From Thysanoteuthis rhombus (lineage: Eukaryota > Mollusca > Cephalopoda > Oegopsida > Thysanoteuthidae), in the NCBI GenBank assembly GCA_963457665.1, contig OY735203.1, forward strand, positions 22,928,906-22,992,905: 64,000 nt of DNA. Direction: 5' to 3'. Position numbers and translations under genes: made by a program. Positions 26,105-39,742 of this stretch are shown one piece after another (position 1 is the stretch's first letter; every line of letters begins with the position of its first letter). Below the pieces are notes generated by a model. It had not been told where the DNA came from and did not search any database. It worked only from the letters and a program-made list of their open reading frames with translations.

Positions 26105-26775
26105 AATCATCTTTGTTAGTCGTTCGACATAGACTTTCCCCAGGCTCTGCAAAACTTCTCTATCATAGGCCACACTGGGACAGTACTGTCTGAATCCATC
26201 TAGCTCGTCATGTCATCGTACTTTTTTGTCGACCACAGTTTCGCATTTGTTCTCTGGGGATCAAGGTTGTGAGTCATGATGTCAAGGGGTTTTCCGAAAT
26301 TCTTGCAGTCTTGTCTAGTCAATTAACATTTGGTTTTTCTAACAGTTTCGATTATATCTCAGACTCTTGACTTTTCTCTGATATACTATGCTGTCTCATG
26401 ATCTGTCCACGTGAGGTTAAGCATGGTTTTCAGTTTTAGGGTCAATCTTATGGTCAAATTCCATCTTTCTGCTTCATTGGTAACTATCGATAAGATACAT
26501 TGCTGTATTGGTTGTATACTCTTCTTTTTAGGACTGCTGGGATTTTTATTTTTCTTAAAAGTCAAGCTTGCTTTTCCAAAAACTTGCCAACCTGGTGTGA
26601 CTTACTATCCTCGGTAGATGTAGTGATCTACTTCTTCCAACTTTGCCTTTTCAATTTGGATTGTTATGTCTTTGTCTCAAACATGATTGTTGTACATGAC
26701 ATCGGTTCTGCTGAAGTTCATGTCCAGACCGACTTTATTGCTTGTTCCATTCAGTTCGTCTAATGTTGGGTTCGC
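26105..26775 (-). mobile_element. LINE RT C-terminal fragment
   Basis: Minus strand from 26775: VGLDMNFSRTDVMYNNHV (the region after the RT catalytic box in which LINEs read G-L-x-x-N-x-x-K-T), KLEEVDHYIYRG (family: xxxVDxFxYLG), ILSIVTNEAERWNLT (family: CVLPVLTYGAETWxLT), MLNLTWTDHETA and REKSRVDIIETVRKTK after crossing a stop. It ends with GESLCRTTNKDD near 26120, followed by degenerate GAT-rich sequence. Multiple stops. Same family type as the 7.2-10.2 kb and 23.1 kb copies. Confidence 0.85.
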
Positions 26776-29700
26776 TATGTGTATATAACTTGGAAGTGTG
26801 GATTCATGGATACCAATAACTGGAAAATGTAGTAATTAAAAATAGTTACGAAACTGAATGTGAAAAAAAAAATTAACTATACAAGTCGAATCAGAATATT
26901 AGAAACTAGACGAGTATTATTACATCAATGGGTGAATGCCTCAATTAGCTCTAGTTATCTGCTTCATTAGAATATAGTATTAAATAATATAAATAAAGAC
27001 AATAACAATATTAAGTAATGGTTTCTAAAAAAATAGCAATGTGTTCCTGCATGTTTGAAGCTTGCCATAACAATCATTTGAAAAAATCCCTCTGTCAAAC
27101 GAACCTACGTTTTCGATGTATTTCGATTATTTCACTCCAGAGTTTGCAATTTAGACACAGTATATTTAAATAAAAATCTATGCCAATTTCGATATCTTAT
27201 TCCTAAATTTAGATCTACGATTTTTTTAAATTCAACTTTTTATCTATCCTTTGGTTGATTTTTGAAAAATGCCAGTCCAAAAAACTTGCATGTTGTCATA
27301 GATATCTGGTGGAGGTCAGCTTCCTACAATGGCCTGTTATCGAGTAATCGCTGAGCAAACATACAGACGCGCACAGACAGACATAGATTTTTGTATTTGT
27401 AGTTATGCTACTCGACGTGAATTCTTTTTAATCAAAAACGTTTCAACATGACAGATGCAGTGTTTTTCATGTTGTACCAAAAAGAAAATGAAATATGTGT
27501 TCCCATTCAATTAACGTATATAGTGTTTAAAGCCATATAATTTTCAATATAAGAAATCGATGAAAGAACCGTTATTGTTTAACTGTTTTAGTTATTACTA
27601 AAAAAGGGTAGACTAGCCAGATGTTTTCGTTTAATGGCTGATAGAATGTAATCATTGTCTGAACGTACACAAATTACGTTATGTAAAATCTAAAAATGAA
27701 TCATTCAAGTGGCATCAGCTCATCTAAAAAACAGAGGGTTTTTGTTGTTTATTATTAATTTTTTTTTTTTTTGCTGCATTTGTTTGATATATTACATAGA
27801 AAAGGAGGCACGGATTGCTTTCGTTCGGTTAGGGTATATTTTGCTTTCCCTTAACAGTAGCCGAACATCTATGTATGCATACATATATATTCATGGATAC
27901 ACGCTCATACATATCAAGTTATGCACCCCCATATGTTTAAACGGACATGCATTCATCCACTAAAAGTTATCTGTTTAATGAAATGTTCTAAAGTTTAGAG
28001 AAATGTTTTCTTTTTTGAATTTGTTGATATATGGGATATGACAACTGTTTTTTAGCAGTGACTCTGCAATGGACGAGGATGAACTACAAAAATAAAATAA
28101 CTTTAAACAAAAGAGCTCTCCTGCTCACGCTTGAAAAATTGATTAACGGGGGTAACAAAGACACCAAATACAATGCAACTATCAAAATGCTGTGCATCAA
28201 GGGGCTTCAAAGATTATCAATTATATTTGTAGTTGAATCTTCTACACTCCTCGATATGATTACAAGAGAATGACTATCACAAATACACTAGTCTACAACT
28301 GCATTTTGAATAAATCTCTAGTGAATTTGAGAATTGTTATAAAAGATGAAACAATCGACACCCCGACCAAAATTCTGACTTTAAAAACATTTGAAAAAAC
28401 GCCATAACGAAAGATGAACTAAAAGAATCTGGTATGGTAAGCAATGTCTGGAGAGAAATGAGCCTTTTCCCTGATAAGGATCCTCGATCATAGGCAGAGA
28501 AAAATTGTTAGAAAGTGATAAAACTCAAAGAAGCGGCGTACATCAACATATCTGCCAATTGATTGTCAGACAACGTAGCATCAGCCTCGAAAGCGGCGTG
28601 GTAAGGAAAGCTTGGTCAACCAAAGTAAGAATTGATCACTATGTGTTTTGTACCAAGTGCTAACAGAAAAAGTTTGTTCTGTTTGGCACAGTATTGACCA
28701 TATTTTTTTCCCTCTGATCGACATAACACGGGAATGGATCCTCAACCAGATTTGTTCGGACAACTGAATCTGTTCTTCTTTCATAGTGTTCCTGTGTAAT
28801 ATGGTACATCTGTGAGGATAACAGTAATATGTACACTCCCTAAGGATTTCGGATATTACATAATAATCCACTAAAGGCCGTAGAATGAATCGACTGAAAT
28901 GTTGTCTCAACATCAAGTATCTCAAGGAAAAATAGAGCATCCAAACAGAAGTACGTTGATGACTTTTGTCACGTGATAGTTGATATTTTTTATTGACAAA
29001 AGCAAAAAAATGACAACTGTATGTGAAAAGTTGTACTGCATGCGTTTGAAATTATTTCTTACAAACAGTCTTGTTAACGTTCAAATTTTCTCTATTTCAT
29101 ACACAATTTCGGTTTACGTTCCCAGATAAAAAGATCAGATGTTCTCTTCCCTTATGGATAAAACATTCTACCCACCCATTCAACACAATATGGAAGAGGT
29201 TCGACTCATTCCTTATCATTTAATATCGAACAAAACTAAAAGAAAAAGTCCACTGATAGGATTCAGTATGGAATTCTATTAAGTCTGTCTTTTTTACCTT
29301 TCTTAGTTTCAGTCGTGTGATCTAGAACCCTAATTGAATACTGATAATGCAAGTCACTTCTCAGTGGTGTATACCTGTATTTGCAATGCTTGCCAAAACT
29401 TCTCACATGAACAATCAATATGTAAAAACAGCTATTTCAAAAGATACCAAATATCTGTCAATTTTCAAAGATTAGTAGAATTTGAATAAATCTAAGTTTA
29501 TTGAACGGGCCAATATATCGAATATAACACAATGTTTACAGCATTATATTGATATTGTTTCTATTTAGTATATCTTAAACAAATAGACAATGCATCTTTG
29601 AGGGAAGAATGCATTAGATAATATCCCGCCAAGTGCTGTCCAGTTTAGCAGTGAATCACAATAGCAATCAACTCAAATATCTTTCGTAATGAATGTAAAG

Positions 29701-31311
29701 TTACCTTACATATCACATCCCCTCTCCAAACAGAAAGAATGATGATAAAACAAATTTCAATGAATTTTCAGATAAAAAAAACTGTAGTCTAGGGGTATCA
29801 CCTTTTTAAAAGGAAAAAAATATTTGTAGAATGTGCAGTCACATCTGAATTCCTCTTTTAGCACCGTGCATGCATATTTGACCTCCCTCCCAAATCGCAA
29901 GAATATTAGCAGAAATATTATTAGATCGGTTCCATCCCCAAATACATTGAGATACCAAGAATTGTGGGTTTTAGTTGATTTATTCAGTTTTATCTGAGTT
30001 TTTTTTATGTGCCTTGTGCATGCACATATTGGGATTTTAAATCCAAATTTTCAAAAAACCGGACCGATGCCACTGCTTGGTCCCATTGTACAACCATGAA
30101 CCAAATTGGGTATGTCTTCGCAGATATCGTGGACACCAGCTTCTTGGACAATTTGTTCCTCAATATTTTTTGGCTGTATTTATTTTCCACGAAGTGGAAT
30201 GCATCTGTTGGGATTTTCTAAAAATAAAATTTTTCAAATATTTGAAAAACTGCCGTTATATTTAGGTATGCATTCCCCAAGCGGAGCCCCTGACTTAGAA
30301 AACAATGGACACTCGATCCGTGCCGTGATCGTCTCAAATTGTCAGTTGAAACATCACTTCGAATGTCACTTGCTTCGAACCTCCATAAAGTATCTTGGTT
30401 GGGATTCTTCATGTTCATTTACATTGGAACAATACTTTTATAATGTTTAAACTAACATACCACCTGAACAAAAATAGCTCTCTCTCCAGGTTAATACCAA
30501 TGTTCTTACAGATTTTCTCTGGGTCTTATTTTCATGTTGGGCTTTTTGATTTAAAAGTCAGTATGGAACAATATCTGTAGCGTTTGAAATCGTCCCTTTA
30601 CTTTTATATTATGGAACTTGTTGCACCAAACTTTCATCTAGTTGGATAGTAACATAATGAAACATATTGATCAATTTAGCAAATGGTTTTCTATTCCAGT
30701 TACTTAATCAAGCCTACAGCACTCACACGATTAACGCTATTACTACATCAGCCGTAACAGACATTTTCTATTCATTAATGACCAAGGACCTATGTTATAT
30801 TCGAGCTTGTGTGCACACGTATGGTAATGCTTAATTTTCAATACCAAAAAAAAAAAAAACGAAAAGAAGAGAGCTATTAATTTATTGAGATATTGTTGTG
30901 CAATCTCTCTTTGCAGACACAATAATTCAATTGAAGGATGATTTGGAAGTAAACAATTATTTCCTTTCTATGTAAAGGTTTATTTGGCAGACTGTTTTAA
31001 CTCTGAATGCACCAATGATCAGTGCGGAAGTAGCCCTATGTAACCAACTTCAAATCAAATTAAAAAAAAACAAATCATGAATAATGGGGAACGCAGGCAC
31101 AGATTTACAAGAATTTAAAAAAAACCTAACTAAAAATTACAAAAACATTATATAAAATGACTTAAACAACAAAAGCAAAAAACAACTTAAAACATTGGAA
31201 AAGAGATTCCAAATATTTCTCTCACCCAGTAATGTTCATAGAACCTCTGATGTGTTCACAGTCCGACTTTTATCCAAGGTTCACAATACATCCGATGATA
31301 GAAAAATGCCC
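26776..31311. other. Long stretch without assignable gene
   Basis: AT-rich. Unassigned open patches: plus 28031-28273 (80 codons, balanced composition with a K/N-rich LEKLINGGNKD segment), minus 28940-28581 (119 codons), and overlapping frames at 30005-30450 on both strands. None shows a motif I can name. A YFLWF- or transposase-like reading was looked for and not found. Confidence 0.4.

Positions 31312-31401
<90 letters not shown>
31312..31401. repeat. (AT)n microsatellite
   Basis: About 80 bases of uninterrupted TA after a short catatatata start. Confidence 0.95.
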
Positions 31402-31403
<2 letters not shown>

Positions 31404-34263
31404 CTTGGTACACTGATTCTATACCCTGCCACCGATTACAAAACCAGGAACCTTTGATCCAACCCGTCATTTCATGAAGCACACACTACTTCCCCTGAGA
31501 ACTTTCAAGTGCCCATTGCAAGCACTGGTCATCATTCCCATCGTCATTTCCATAACAGAATATGAATCAAATGACAGTAACAAAATATATCCCCTTTTCT
31601 TCATATATAAATTTTAATAATAGTATATGGGTGAAACGGGCCGCTCCTTTAAGCCCAGCGTTCTCGTGTGAAGACTGCCAAACGCGTATTATGAGTCACT
31701 GATCATCAACATCATTATTATCATGACAGAAAATCAGTCGAATAATTCATCCAATCTTGAATCATCCCAACGAGAATTTCTCAAATAAGTTACAAAATCC
31801 GATATACCTGTCATAGTGTAAAAATTATAAATTACAATATGTGGGTGAAACGACGCCCCCTTCTCTTAAATAGACTAAGCACTTGTGATAAAGGGCGTTA
31901 ACGTGTGACAGAAAATTTTTGAGAAACTTGTACCAATTGTTTCTTTCTGGCTCAGATCTGGTAAACATTTAGAGTAAATGGATGCAATAAATTTGGCACT
32001 GTTGATCATACAACGCGTAAAAAACGACGGCATCATGAGGGGAAAATTATTGAAGCTATGCACGTAATGTATCCGTATGGATTAGGCAGTAATGCCAAAA
32101 AGAGAATCTCACGTGATATAGATTGGTATAATATCCCCATAACTTCTATGCAGAGTATAAAGTTCAGATACGCTCACGCATAAATAAAACTAACAGAAAA
32201 TCAACAGTCTCATGTAAAAGTTTGTTTAGAAAGTTAAATGTATTCGTAAAGGACGATTTTCCGAGATTTTTTCAATACCATCAGAGTTCTCATTAATCAA
32301 ATTAAAAAGAAATATTGAAAGATATATCGTATAAAATAATCTAAAAGAGAAAGTATATATGAGATGACATGATATTATCGATGGCAATTATATGTACTAA
32401 ATATAAGTGATATTGAATTATCCATATACTCTGATTAGAAAGAAAATATGATTTTCCGTGATGAATGTGTTTTTGCATACATCAATATATAAAACTCAAT
32501 GATTATTATCTACTATATTATTTTCAGTTCAAGATATGATACAAAGTCTTCCAAATGGACTCAATCCTCAACATACAGACAAAGACCAAAAATCCGTGAC
32601 GATTACTTATCCAAACAATTTTTTTAGAATTAAGAAAAAAAATGTTAGGAGCTATAATAGTGAATGACCAATTTGCTGTAAACATTCCCAGTTGGACATT
32701 CTGGATATCACATGTATGTTACGAAACCTGGGATATAAATCAACCAGTGATTTAGATGTGGTAAAAAATTGTATTCAAAACCAAGAAAACTCGACACAAA
32801 TGGTCTCTATCAGAGAGAACCGAATATATTAATAATGATGCCTTAGAGAAAGACACAGGAAAGAATAACAGCATCTTTTCAGTTTGTTCAAGTAAAATAA
32901 ATATAGACTACTAAAGTCTACGTTTCCTCGATTAAAATATCAAGTAATTAAATTTGTCAGCAGAAAAATATGACGTCTAAAAACGGCTTAAAATCCATCA
33001 AAATGAACCATGCATTCGAAACCCCTCAAATACTAGAATAAGTTTGTAATAGTTCAGGTTGACACAAACATAGATTTATAACGTCATATCTGTAGATATA
33101 ACATGGAATAAGGATTTTAATGTCACTCTTCCCCGATAGAAAGCATTAATCGTATCACATTTTATTTTTTGAATGACTTAAGATATTTCTTTACGCACAG
33201 ATGTGTATGTAAGTGTGTGTGTATGTATCGCATAAGAATGCTGAACGATGGTATGTAGTCACTGATGTATAAGCATGTATGCATTTACGCAAGGTTGTAG
33301 TTGGAGATAATGTGTTTATTTTTGTATGGGAGTAAGTACATAGAAACATTTTAGCTGAATAGCAAACCTCCCGCAGAGAGAAGTCCAAGTGACGGGACAA
33401 TCATTTGGACGCCAATATTTTTTATTCGAAAATGGTGCTGATTCATATTTACGAATTTACAATTGCCGTGAAGCTCCTGTCCATCTCACAAATCAAGATT
33501 TAAAAGAAAAATACGATAATGATTGCTCAAAGTTTGGTATATCGCGGAAAAGTTTTTTCAACACTCTCCTTCATAATAACAAAAAGTGTTTTTGGTACGC
33601 CTAAAAGAACTATACTTACATTTGCAGGATACAAGTTCATAGGTAGACTTCTTTTCATCTGGTAGGCAAGTCAAGAAAATTCCTTAGTATGTCTTTGACC
33701 AGTCAAATCTACTCGCCTGAGGTAGTCCTGGTGTGAAAACCAGTTTCTGACCATACACACGAGTGCACTACTCTGTTAACATTCTCGTCTACAACATAAA
33801 AGATGTGACACCGAGATCAACAATATGAAGCTAGCTTACTAAGCTTCTTTAGAATTTATATGACAGCAATTGCCACCATCTAGCATTTTCGATGACTTGC
33901 AAGTATAATCAAAGTGACATTCCCAAAAAACTATGTATGGCAAGAAAAACTAACTAATTATATCTTCTATAGCATACTATATCGATCACATGCAAGTCGT
34001 TCCAGGCAACCATTTTGAAATGGTTGCTATAGGTGAAGTATTGAGATTTCATGATGTCTCAAAGACCACATTTTTGGGGGGGACCCTTTGTCTATACGTG
34101 TACTACACCATATACATTTCTCACAGAATGTACAATTAGCTTAAACTTTTTGGTATAGCTGTCCCACCATAGGTAAATGTAAACTTTGTAATTTTTTATA
34201 TTTTCACACTGTATTCTGATGGGTTTTTTTTGTGGGGGGTGATATTATTGAACATAACTTGAT
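31402..34263. other. No gene assigned; one open patch at 33370-33603
   Basis: AT-rich. At 33370-33603 a plus-strand frame begins after cccgcag, a plausible splice acceptor, and continues for about 75 codons of protein-like composition before TAA. I recognise no domain and no matching donor, so it is only a candidate. A G8 run lies near 34074-34082. Confidence 0.3.
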
Positions 34264-35745
34264 CTATGTTCTATTTATCCATAACCTTTTTTTTCTTTCT
34301 TTATTCAGCTGATTTTGCATGTTTTGTGGATAAATTTCCACTGTTAAGGCAGTATGATCACAATACCTTGAATTGTTCGAATTCTCTCCGTCTATTATAA
34401 CGCTAATGTTGCCCCAATCAGTTGTCTGTATGGTGCTTTCAAGGCCTTTTATAAATAGCTTTGAGTGAATCATATCGACTTGTCTTGCCCCATTTTCAAT
34501 CCTCGCCTTGTTAGTATCTTTCCGAAGTCTAATTATTGCTGTGCCATTTCTCTCTTGCATCTTTCTAAATATCTATTATTATGTCTCCCTCGCCTGGAGC
34601 TTTTCAACTTATTTCTTGGTGCAAAAACTACTTAGACAGTTGTCACATCTGAAACGACACTACTTTTATTTTCACCTGTTCGGATGTCGGTCAGTTGTAC
34701 ATTTTTCCGATGCATGTAAGTTCTCATGGTATTTTCAGTTAACCGTACTATGATTTAACTACTCCTGTTAATTCTGCTTTTCTCTCCTTTAATGAAAACA
34801 TATGTTGCTTGCCAGTTTTATGAGTGGCTCAGGCACGCCCCAAGATAGCGTTTGCCATACTGTCCACGTTTTTTGTTTTTTTTCTTTTTGTCTTGTTTTA
34901 TTGTTTACTTTTTCATTAGGTTTTGACCTTTTCTTTTGCTTTCTTCTGTCTCCATTACCTGAGTTTTGTATTTAAACTAAATCTGAACACGTTAGTATTA
35001 TTTCCTTGTGTTATTGCTTTAATTTTTTTTTTTTTGCCTATCATTTCTTCAAATTCTTTAACTGTGTCAAAAGGATTTTTTTTCTTTCCTGCTTTGTTTC
35101 TCTTTTTATTCAACAATCTTTCGTTTTTGTTCTCGATTGGTACCGGGAAATCAGTATTTCTCTGAACATTATGCGGGTATGTTCCCCTTCTTTAGGATCA
35201 TATCTTTCCTTCCGTTTTAAATTCAAAATTAAGTTCTACTTTTTATCATCCTATTCCAAATATCTATTGATTGAGGTAATGTATCTGACGTTATTTAGAT
35301 TACCTGTTATTATGAAGTCAACTACGTATTTTTAATTTTTCATTTATTTCCTGAAGTCCATTTGCAATATTGTTATTTTTGGAGGAGAGGATTTATTATC
35401 TTGATCATGTATCTCTTCGATAACATGGCTCCCCTCCTATTTTTCTGTGCCCTATTTCTCTTCGACTTGCTCAGAATTGAAGTCCCTCATTGTGGAGTAT
35501 TGAGTGATGTTAATGATTTCCCAGGCTGATAACCTTACTGATGTCATTATTCATTCTCTCAGTCAGAGATTTTTGAGGTATGTATACTTTGCTCAGTCAG
35601 AATATTGTACAAGCTATTCTGTCGGATATAATGTGAAAACTTATAATGTCTGCGATGTAATAATTGAGTAAGAGTGCAACAATTTTTTTTTTAGCTTCCT
35701 TCCATTCATGATATGATAGATGATTACTTATCCGAAGATGTAAAA
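34264..35745 (-). mobile_element. LINE endonuclease and RT-core fragment
   Basis: Read on the minus strand. Near 35700-35550, KKNCCTLTQLLHRRHYKF and later sequence resemble the middle of a LINE AP-endonuclease. Near 35330-35290, DFIITGNLNNVRYITSIN matches its end. From 34560 a 98-codon open frame carries the RT core: RNGTAIIRLRK, IENGARQVDMIHSKLF (family: IExGVRQGDxISPxLF), then VIIDGENSNNSRYCDH where LINEs have xxNLRFADD. The catalytic Y/F-A-D-D box is therefore degraded to Y-C-D-H. Sequence between the two parts is T-rich on the plus strand and eroded. Inactive. Confidence 0.8.
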
Positions 35746-36775
35746 GATTTTTCTCTTTTTTTTTCCTTGCTCGTTTAACTAATATCTAAGATGTGCAGAC
35801 AGATGTTGACCAATTGCGTTATCAGTTGGTCTAGGCTGTGACCAAAAGCTATGTACATTATAAGTGTATTTCTTTGCGTTGTTTAACTTGTCGAATCTCG
35901 AATACTTTGCATTGCTTGCATAGTGTCTGCTTGCCCTCGGTGGCACATTGACCGCAGACACATGAAGCAATGCAGTTGGATCTTTAAAAAGACGATGAGC
36001 CAACACAAACGCAACGATAACTATAAGGTTTACCTCTCATATGAGATTACGGGAAGTACTGGCAAATTTAGCTCATCTCATACAATAATTTTCTTGTGAA
36101 CATTCAAGTCTATGCCAGCTTATTTAATATATATGGGATTGGTTCACACACTCACATCCCCCCACACACACGCACGTATATGTATATGTGTGTATGTGTG
36201 TATGTGTATGTGTTTGTCTTGCAGCTATGGAGTGATTCAAACGGAACTTGATCAAAATGACGATTGAGTGGTGAAGAAAAAAAACTTGAGAGATAGTTGT
36301 TACATTCAAATTTTTCCTCATCTATTCTGTGGGTATGTGTTTTCAATGCATGAAAACAGGAGCCAGCCAACTTTTTTCATTTAGAGAAAGAGATTTGAAG
36401 CTGTTTTCAAAATATTATTGTTTAGAAGGAGTGGGAGGGGTTGTTTATATCCGTGTAGATGAGTGTAAGATTTGGTTTAAAATTAGATAGGTAAGTAAGG
36501 GACGGGGTCAAAGGGTGTCTGTTTCTTGTCTCGGTGGGTGCTTTGCTTGTCTTGAAAAAAGAAAGCAGTACGAGGAGAACAGTGTGGCTAAAACAGCAAT
36601 TTCTAGTATATGATTGAAGAGTGGTGTTTACCATTTAATGGATATGTGTTGGTATACGTGGGAAAGGGTGGGATTATGTGTGTTGTTTTGTTTCTTTTCA
36701 AATCTTTTTGTTTAATCATGGCTGAGACTTCATTTACTCCTAATAAAGGGTATGGGTATACGGAGGTGACACTGG

Positions 36776-36776
<1 letters not shown>
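35746..36776. other. No gene seen
   Basis: Contains a 75-codon minus frame at 36006-35779 with no domain and a short GT/AT-rich run at 36165-36212. Confidence 0.45.

Positions 36777-36829
<53 letters not shown>
36777..36829. repeat. (AT)n microsatellite
   Basis: About 50 bases of uninterrupted TA. Confidence 0.95.
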
Positions 36830-36831
<2 letters not shown>

Positions 36832-37333
36832 AGTATCGTCTAAAACATGCCAAGTCAGCTGAATTAAGGAAGACAGAAATAAGGTTAAAAATGAATAGAA
36901 CGAACACTAAGTAATGTCGAATAATATTGCCCCGAGAAAGAACATCAGAATAGAATATAAAAACCGTTGAAAATGCATTCATCTGACTAAGCCTTCAAAA
37001 ATGTTGCTTTGAAAATAACATCGAGCTCAAATGAGCTCAAACCAATACGAGAACCAATGCCAGTCAATTACTTTGGTGCCATCTACTTATCATGGATATA
37101 TCTTTAATAACAACATACGAGTTTACATTTGAAAATATAAGTGTATGTGTGTGCAAGTCTGCATGCACTTGATTTTTATAGCAGTACTTGATTACAATAC
37201 CGATTAGAATTGTATTTTCCAGATGTTATCCTGATATACCCGGGTGTCACTCAAAAACACGGTGCAAACTATTTTGCTAGATATGCTATACTATTTTCTC
37301 CCAGAATTGTGTCATTGGCAGAAAAATGCATAC

Positions 37334-37353
37334 ACACATACACACGCACACAC

Positions 37354-37418
<65 letters not shown>

Positions 37419-37492
37419 TAGATATATAGATAGATTGATAGATATTCATATATAAGTGTGTGTGTGTGTGTGTATGGGTGTGTGTGTGCGTA
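37334..37492. repeat. Compound (CA)(TA)(GA)(GATA)(TG) microsatellite
   Basis: CA-rich start, TA about 26 bases, GA about 32 bases, GATA-type units, then GT/TG. The order resembles that at 15854 and 13332, suggesting these arrays expand from one another by the same slippage steps. Confidence 0.9.
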
Positions 37493-38050
37493 TTCAGTTG
37501 AGTAATTATACTATTAATTGACCAATGTTTGGATATCAATAGACAAATTAAAACAAGTTACTTTTTTTGTCAAGAAATAAATGAAATCTATATCAAAAGG
37601 CAACTGGAACATCGGATTCGAAGCCAACAGTGAATAACTGACTGCACAATTAACGATCAAATCAACGAGCTGAATGCATTTTTTCATATTGCCTAGTGAC
37701 CACACGTATCGTTGTGAAAGACATAAGAAAAGATACATCATATAGTAGAATGCTGATCGAATTCATCTTCGATATTTATCAGTAAAAGGCGTTAGTAGAA
37801 TACATAAAGGAAGATCAATACTTACTCTAGTACACTGCATTGGACACATACTGTGTAGTTGATCAGCGGATGATTAGGGCATAACCAGGTTCGGAAATAA
37901 TGCTGCAGCCTTGGGACTAAAACAAGTTGAGAACCAAGAATGGACAAATGCATTGAACGTCCAATATTACTTTACAAAAATTGAAATTAATGGTGTGTAA
38001 ACTCATATATCGGTCTTGTTCACGTACTTGTTAATGCTGCTTATAATTAT
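37493..38050. other. No gene seen
   Basis: AT-rich DNA. No motif recognised. Confidence 0.5.
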
Positions 38051-38054
38051 AATG

Positions 38055-38420
38055 ATATTTGCTTTAGATGTAGTCTATAGAAAGGATTGATCCTCAAACT
38101 AAGGAATATGCAACGTTTACATGAGACGATAATGCTCAACACTCCATGGAGGAATCAAAAAATACATAGTATACTAAAAAGTCAAGGTTATCATAGAATC
38201 AATTGGAAAACCTAAAAGGCAATGAGATGGTCACTTTCAAGAGTTTCAGAAAACCGATAGATATCATGATTCACAAAGTGGACCCTAAGTGATTGTATGG
38301 AAAATTGTGAGTTTAGCTACATCTACGCAAGTTCAGAAAGTGTTGGCTCCATAGTGCCAATGATAGAGAGGTCTGGCTGATCTTAGGGAATATCGAAGGG
38401 CAACAAAGGATGCTAGAAGG
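38055..38420 (+). mobile_element. LINE 3'-end fragment
   Basis: The plus strand carries a degraded LINE C-terminal tail: a GLILKLRNMQRLHET-like start near 38080, IIESIGKPKRQDGHF after crossing a stop near 38195-38240, and a W-L-H-S-A-N-D-R-E-V-W segment near 38345 followed by ILGNIEGQQRMLEG at the 3' end. It is 5'-truncated with several stops. Same family type as 23105-23450. Confidence 0.65.
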
Positions 38421-39418
38421 CTTATGATTACGTTTTAGTACATTTATATGGTATTTTAATCTTGTAAAGAGCAATACCTTTGGATAGTACAAAGGGTTTT
38501 TGCTTGATGACGTTGGATGTTTGGCTTAAATCAACCCTTTCTGGACGGACCAGATTGTTTTGCAAATTGCATCTGGTGTTATTTTCGGAGAATCTTGTAA
38601 TATTGTAGTCTATTTTGTAATAGGCATATAGGACAAATAGTTATTACGTTAAGATATTTTGGAATTTTCCCTATGAAACACAACTATTGTTTTTAAAAAC
38701 ATCTTTTTTAAAAATACTTCATTTTAATAAAACTAGCATCATATTGATTATGATCCGATAGATGATTTCATACACGGTTATTCAATAACCAACTTCAATA
38801 TAAACAATTTAATAATAATACATTGACACATAACAATACGTAGATGCACAACATTATATAAAGGTATTCAATAATTGTATCCAATTGTGCTGTTTTTTCT
38901 ATGCAAGAATGAAACAGGGATAACTTTTTTTTTAAATTCTTCCGCGCATATCACACCCAGGAAACCACTATTACGAGAATGCCATTTTTTTAAAAATAAG
39001 TATCTCTGATATTTTTGATCAAATAACTCTCATTTTGTTGCTGTGTTTTAACGAATATATGTTTGGGGATTTCAAGATGACTGAATACATATAAACCCGG
39101 TCAAGTCTAAAATTATTTGTATAGCTTGACTCTTGATTATTAGTACAGCTTGACTCTTGTGAATGAAATGTAAATGTGAATTTTTGTTTGAATTTTATCA
39201 AGCTTTAATGTATTGGAGATGTTCAATTTTGGTTGCCCTTATGTTCATTTTATATTTTTTTAATTGGGAGAGGACGCTGAACTTTTGATGACGAATCAAA
39301 TGTTGATTTATTATAATTTCTTTGGTGAATCATTGCCAATAAATAAGATCTATTTTTCAGTGTATCTGTCATCGCTACTTCTGATTAAGTTTAATGCAAT
39401 TATCAGGTCGTAATCGAA
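38421..39418. other. No gene seen
   Basis: AT-rich DNA with an imperfect tandem attgactcttg(att)/ttgtacagcttgactcttg duplication near 39115-39165 and no coding signal. Confidence 0.45.
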
Positions 39419-39419
39419 T

Positions 39420-39512
39420 TTGATACCAGTGAGATTCGAACTACCTCCCCATTGGAAAGCTGTCTTAATGTGACAGCTGCATAACCGATTAGATCACTGA
39501 GATTGAATGGTG
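39420..39512 (-). ncRNA. tRNA-like sequence (tRNA-derived SINE or pseudogene)
   Basis: On the minus strand the segment starts TCAGTGATC, has a GCTGTC/GACAGC stem with a 7-base loop ACATTAA in the anticodon-arm position, and GTAGTTCGAATCTCACTGG at the B-box position. The 5' TCAGTGA can pair with the 3' TCACTGG. Loop position 33 is C rather than T and the T-stem is imperfect when the standard TTCGAAT loop is used, so it is not a functional tRNA. It is best read as a tRNA-derived SINE head or a pseudogene. Confidence 0.5.
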
Positions 39513-39689
39513 ACTGTTATATGTTGAATTTCCTTCAAGTACATGATATACCAACATCTCTTTTTTTCATAACACCACTTGGATTTTTAGTGATAATATC
39601 TTTAATCTCTTAATTGATGAATTATCACTCACTAATGCGTTCTACAAAGAACGAATGGGTTGCCTTTGATCCTAATTCGTGGAACCAAA

Positions 39690-39707
39690 CACAAACACAC
39701 ACACACG

Positions 39708-39741
<34 letters not shown>
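39690..39741. repeat. (CA)n(TA)n microsatellite
   Basis: CA run of about 40 bases with one interruption, ending in ATATATATATA. Confidence 0.85.

Positions 39742-39742
<1 letters not shown>

Noticed and set aside
28031-28273. 80-codon plus-strand frame as a host exon
   Set aside because: Balanced composition, but no domain, no clear splice signals and no neighbour exon.
30005-30450. Possible transposase because of overlapping open frames on both strands
   Set aside because: No catalytic or DNA-binding motif could be lined up with any family I know.
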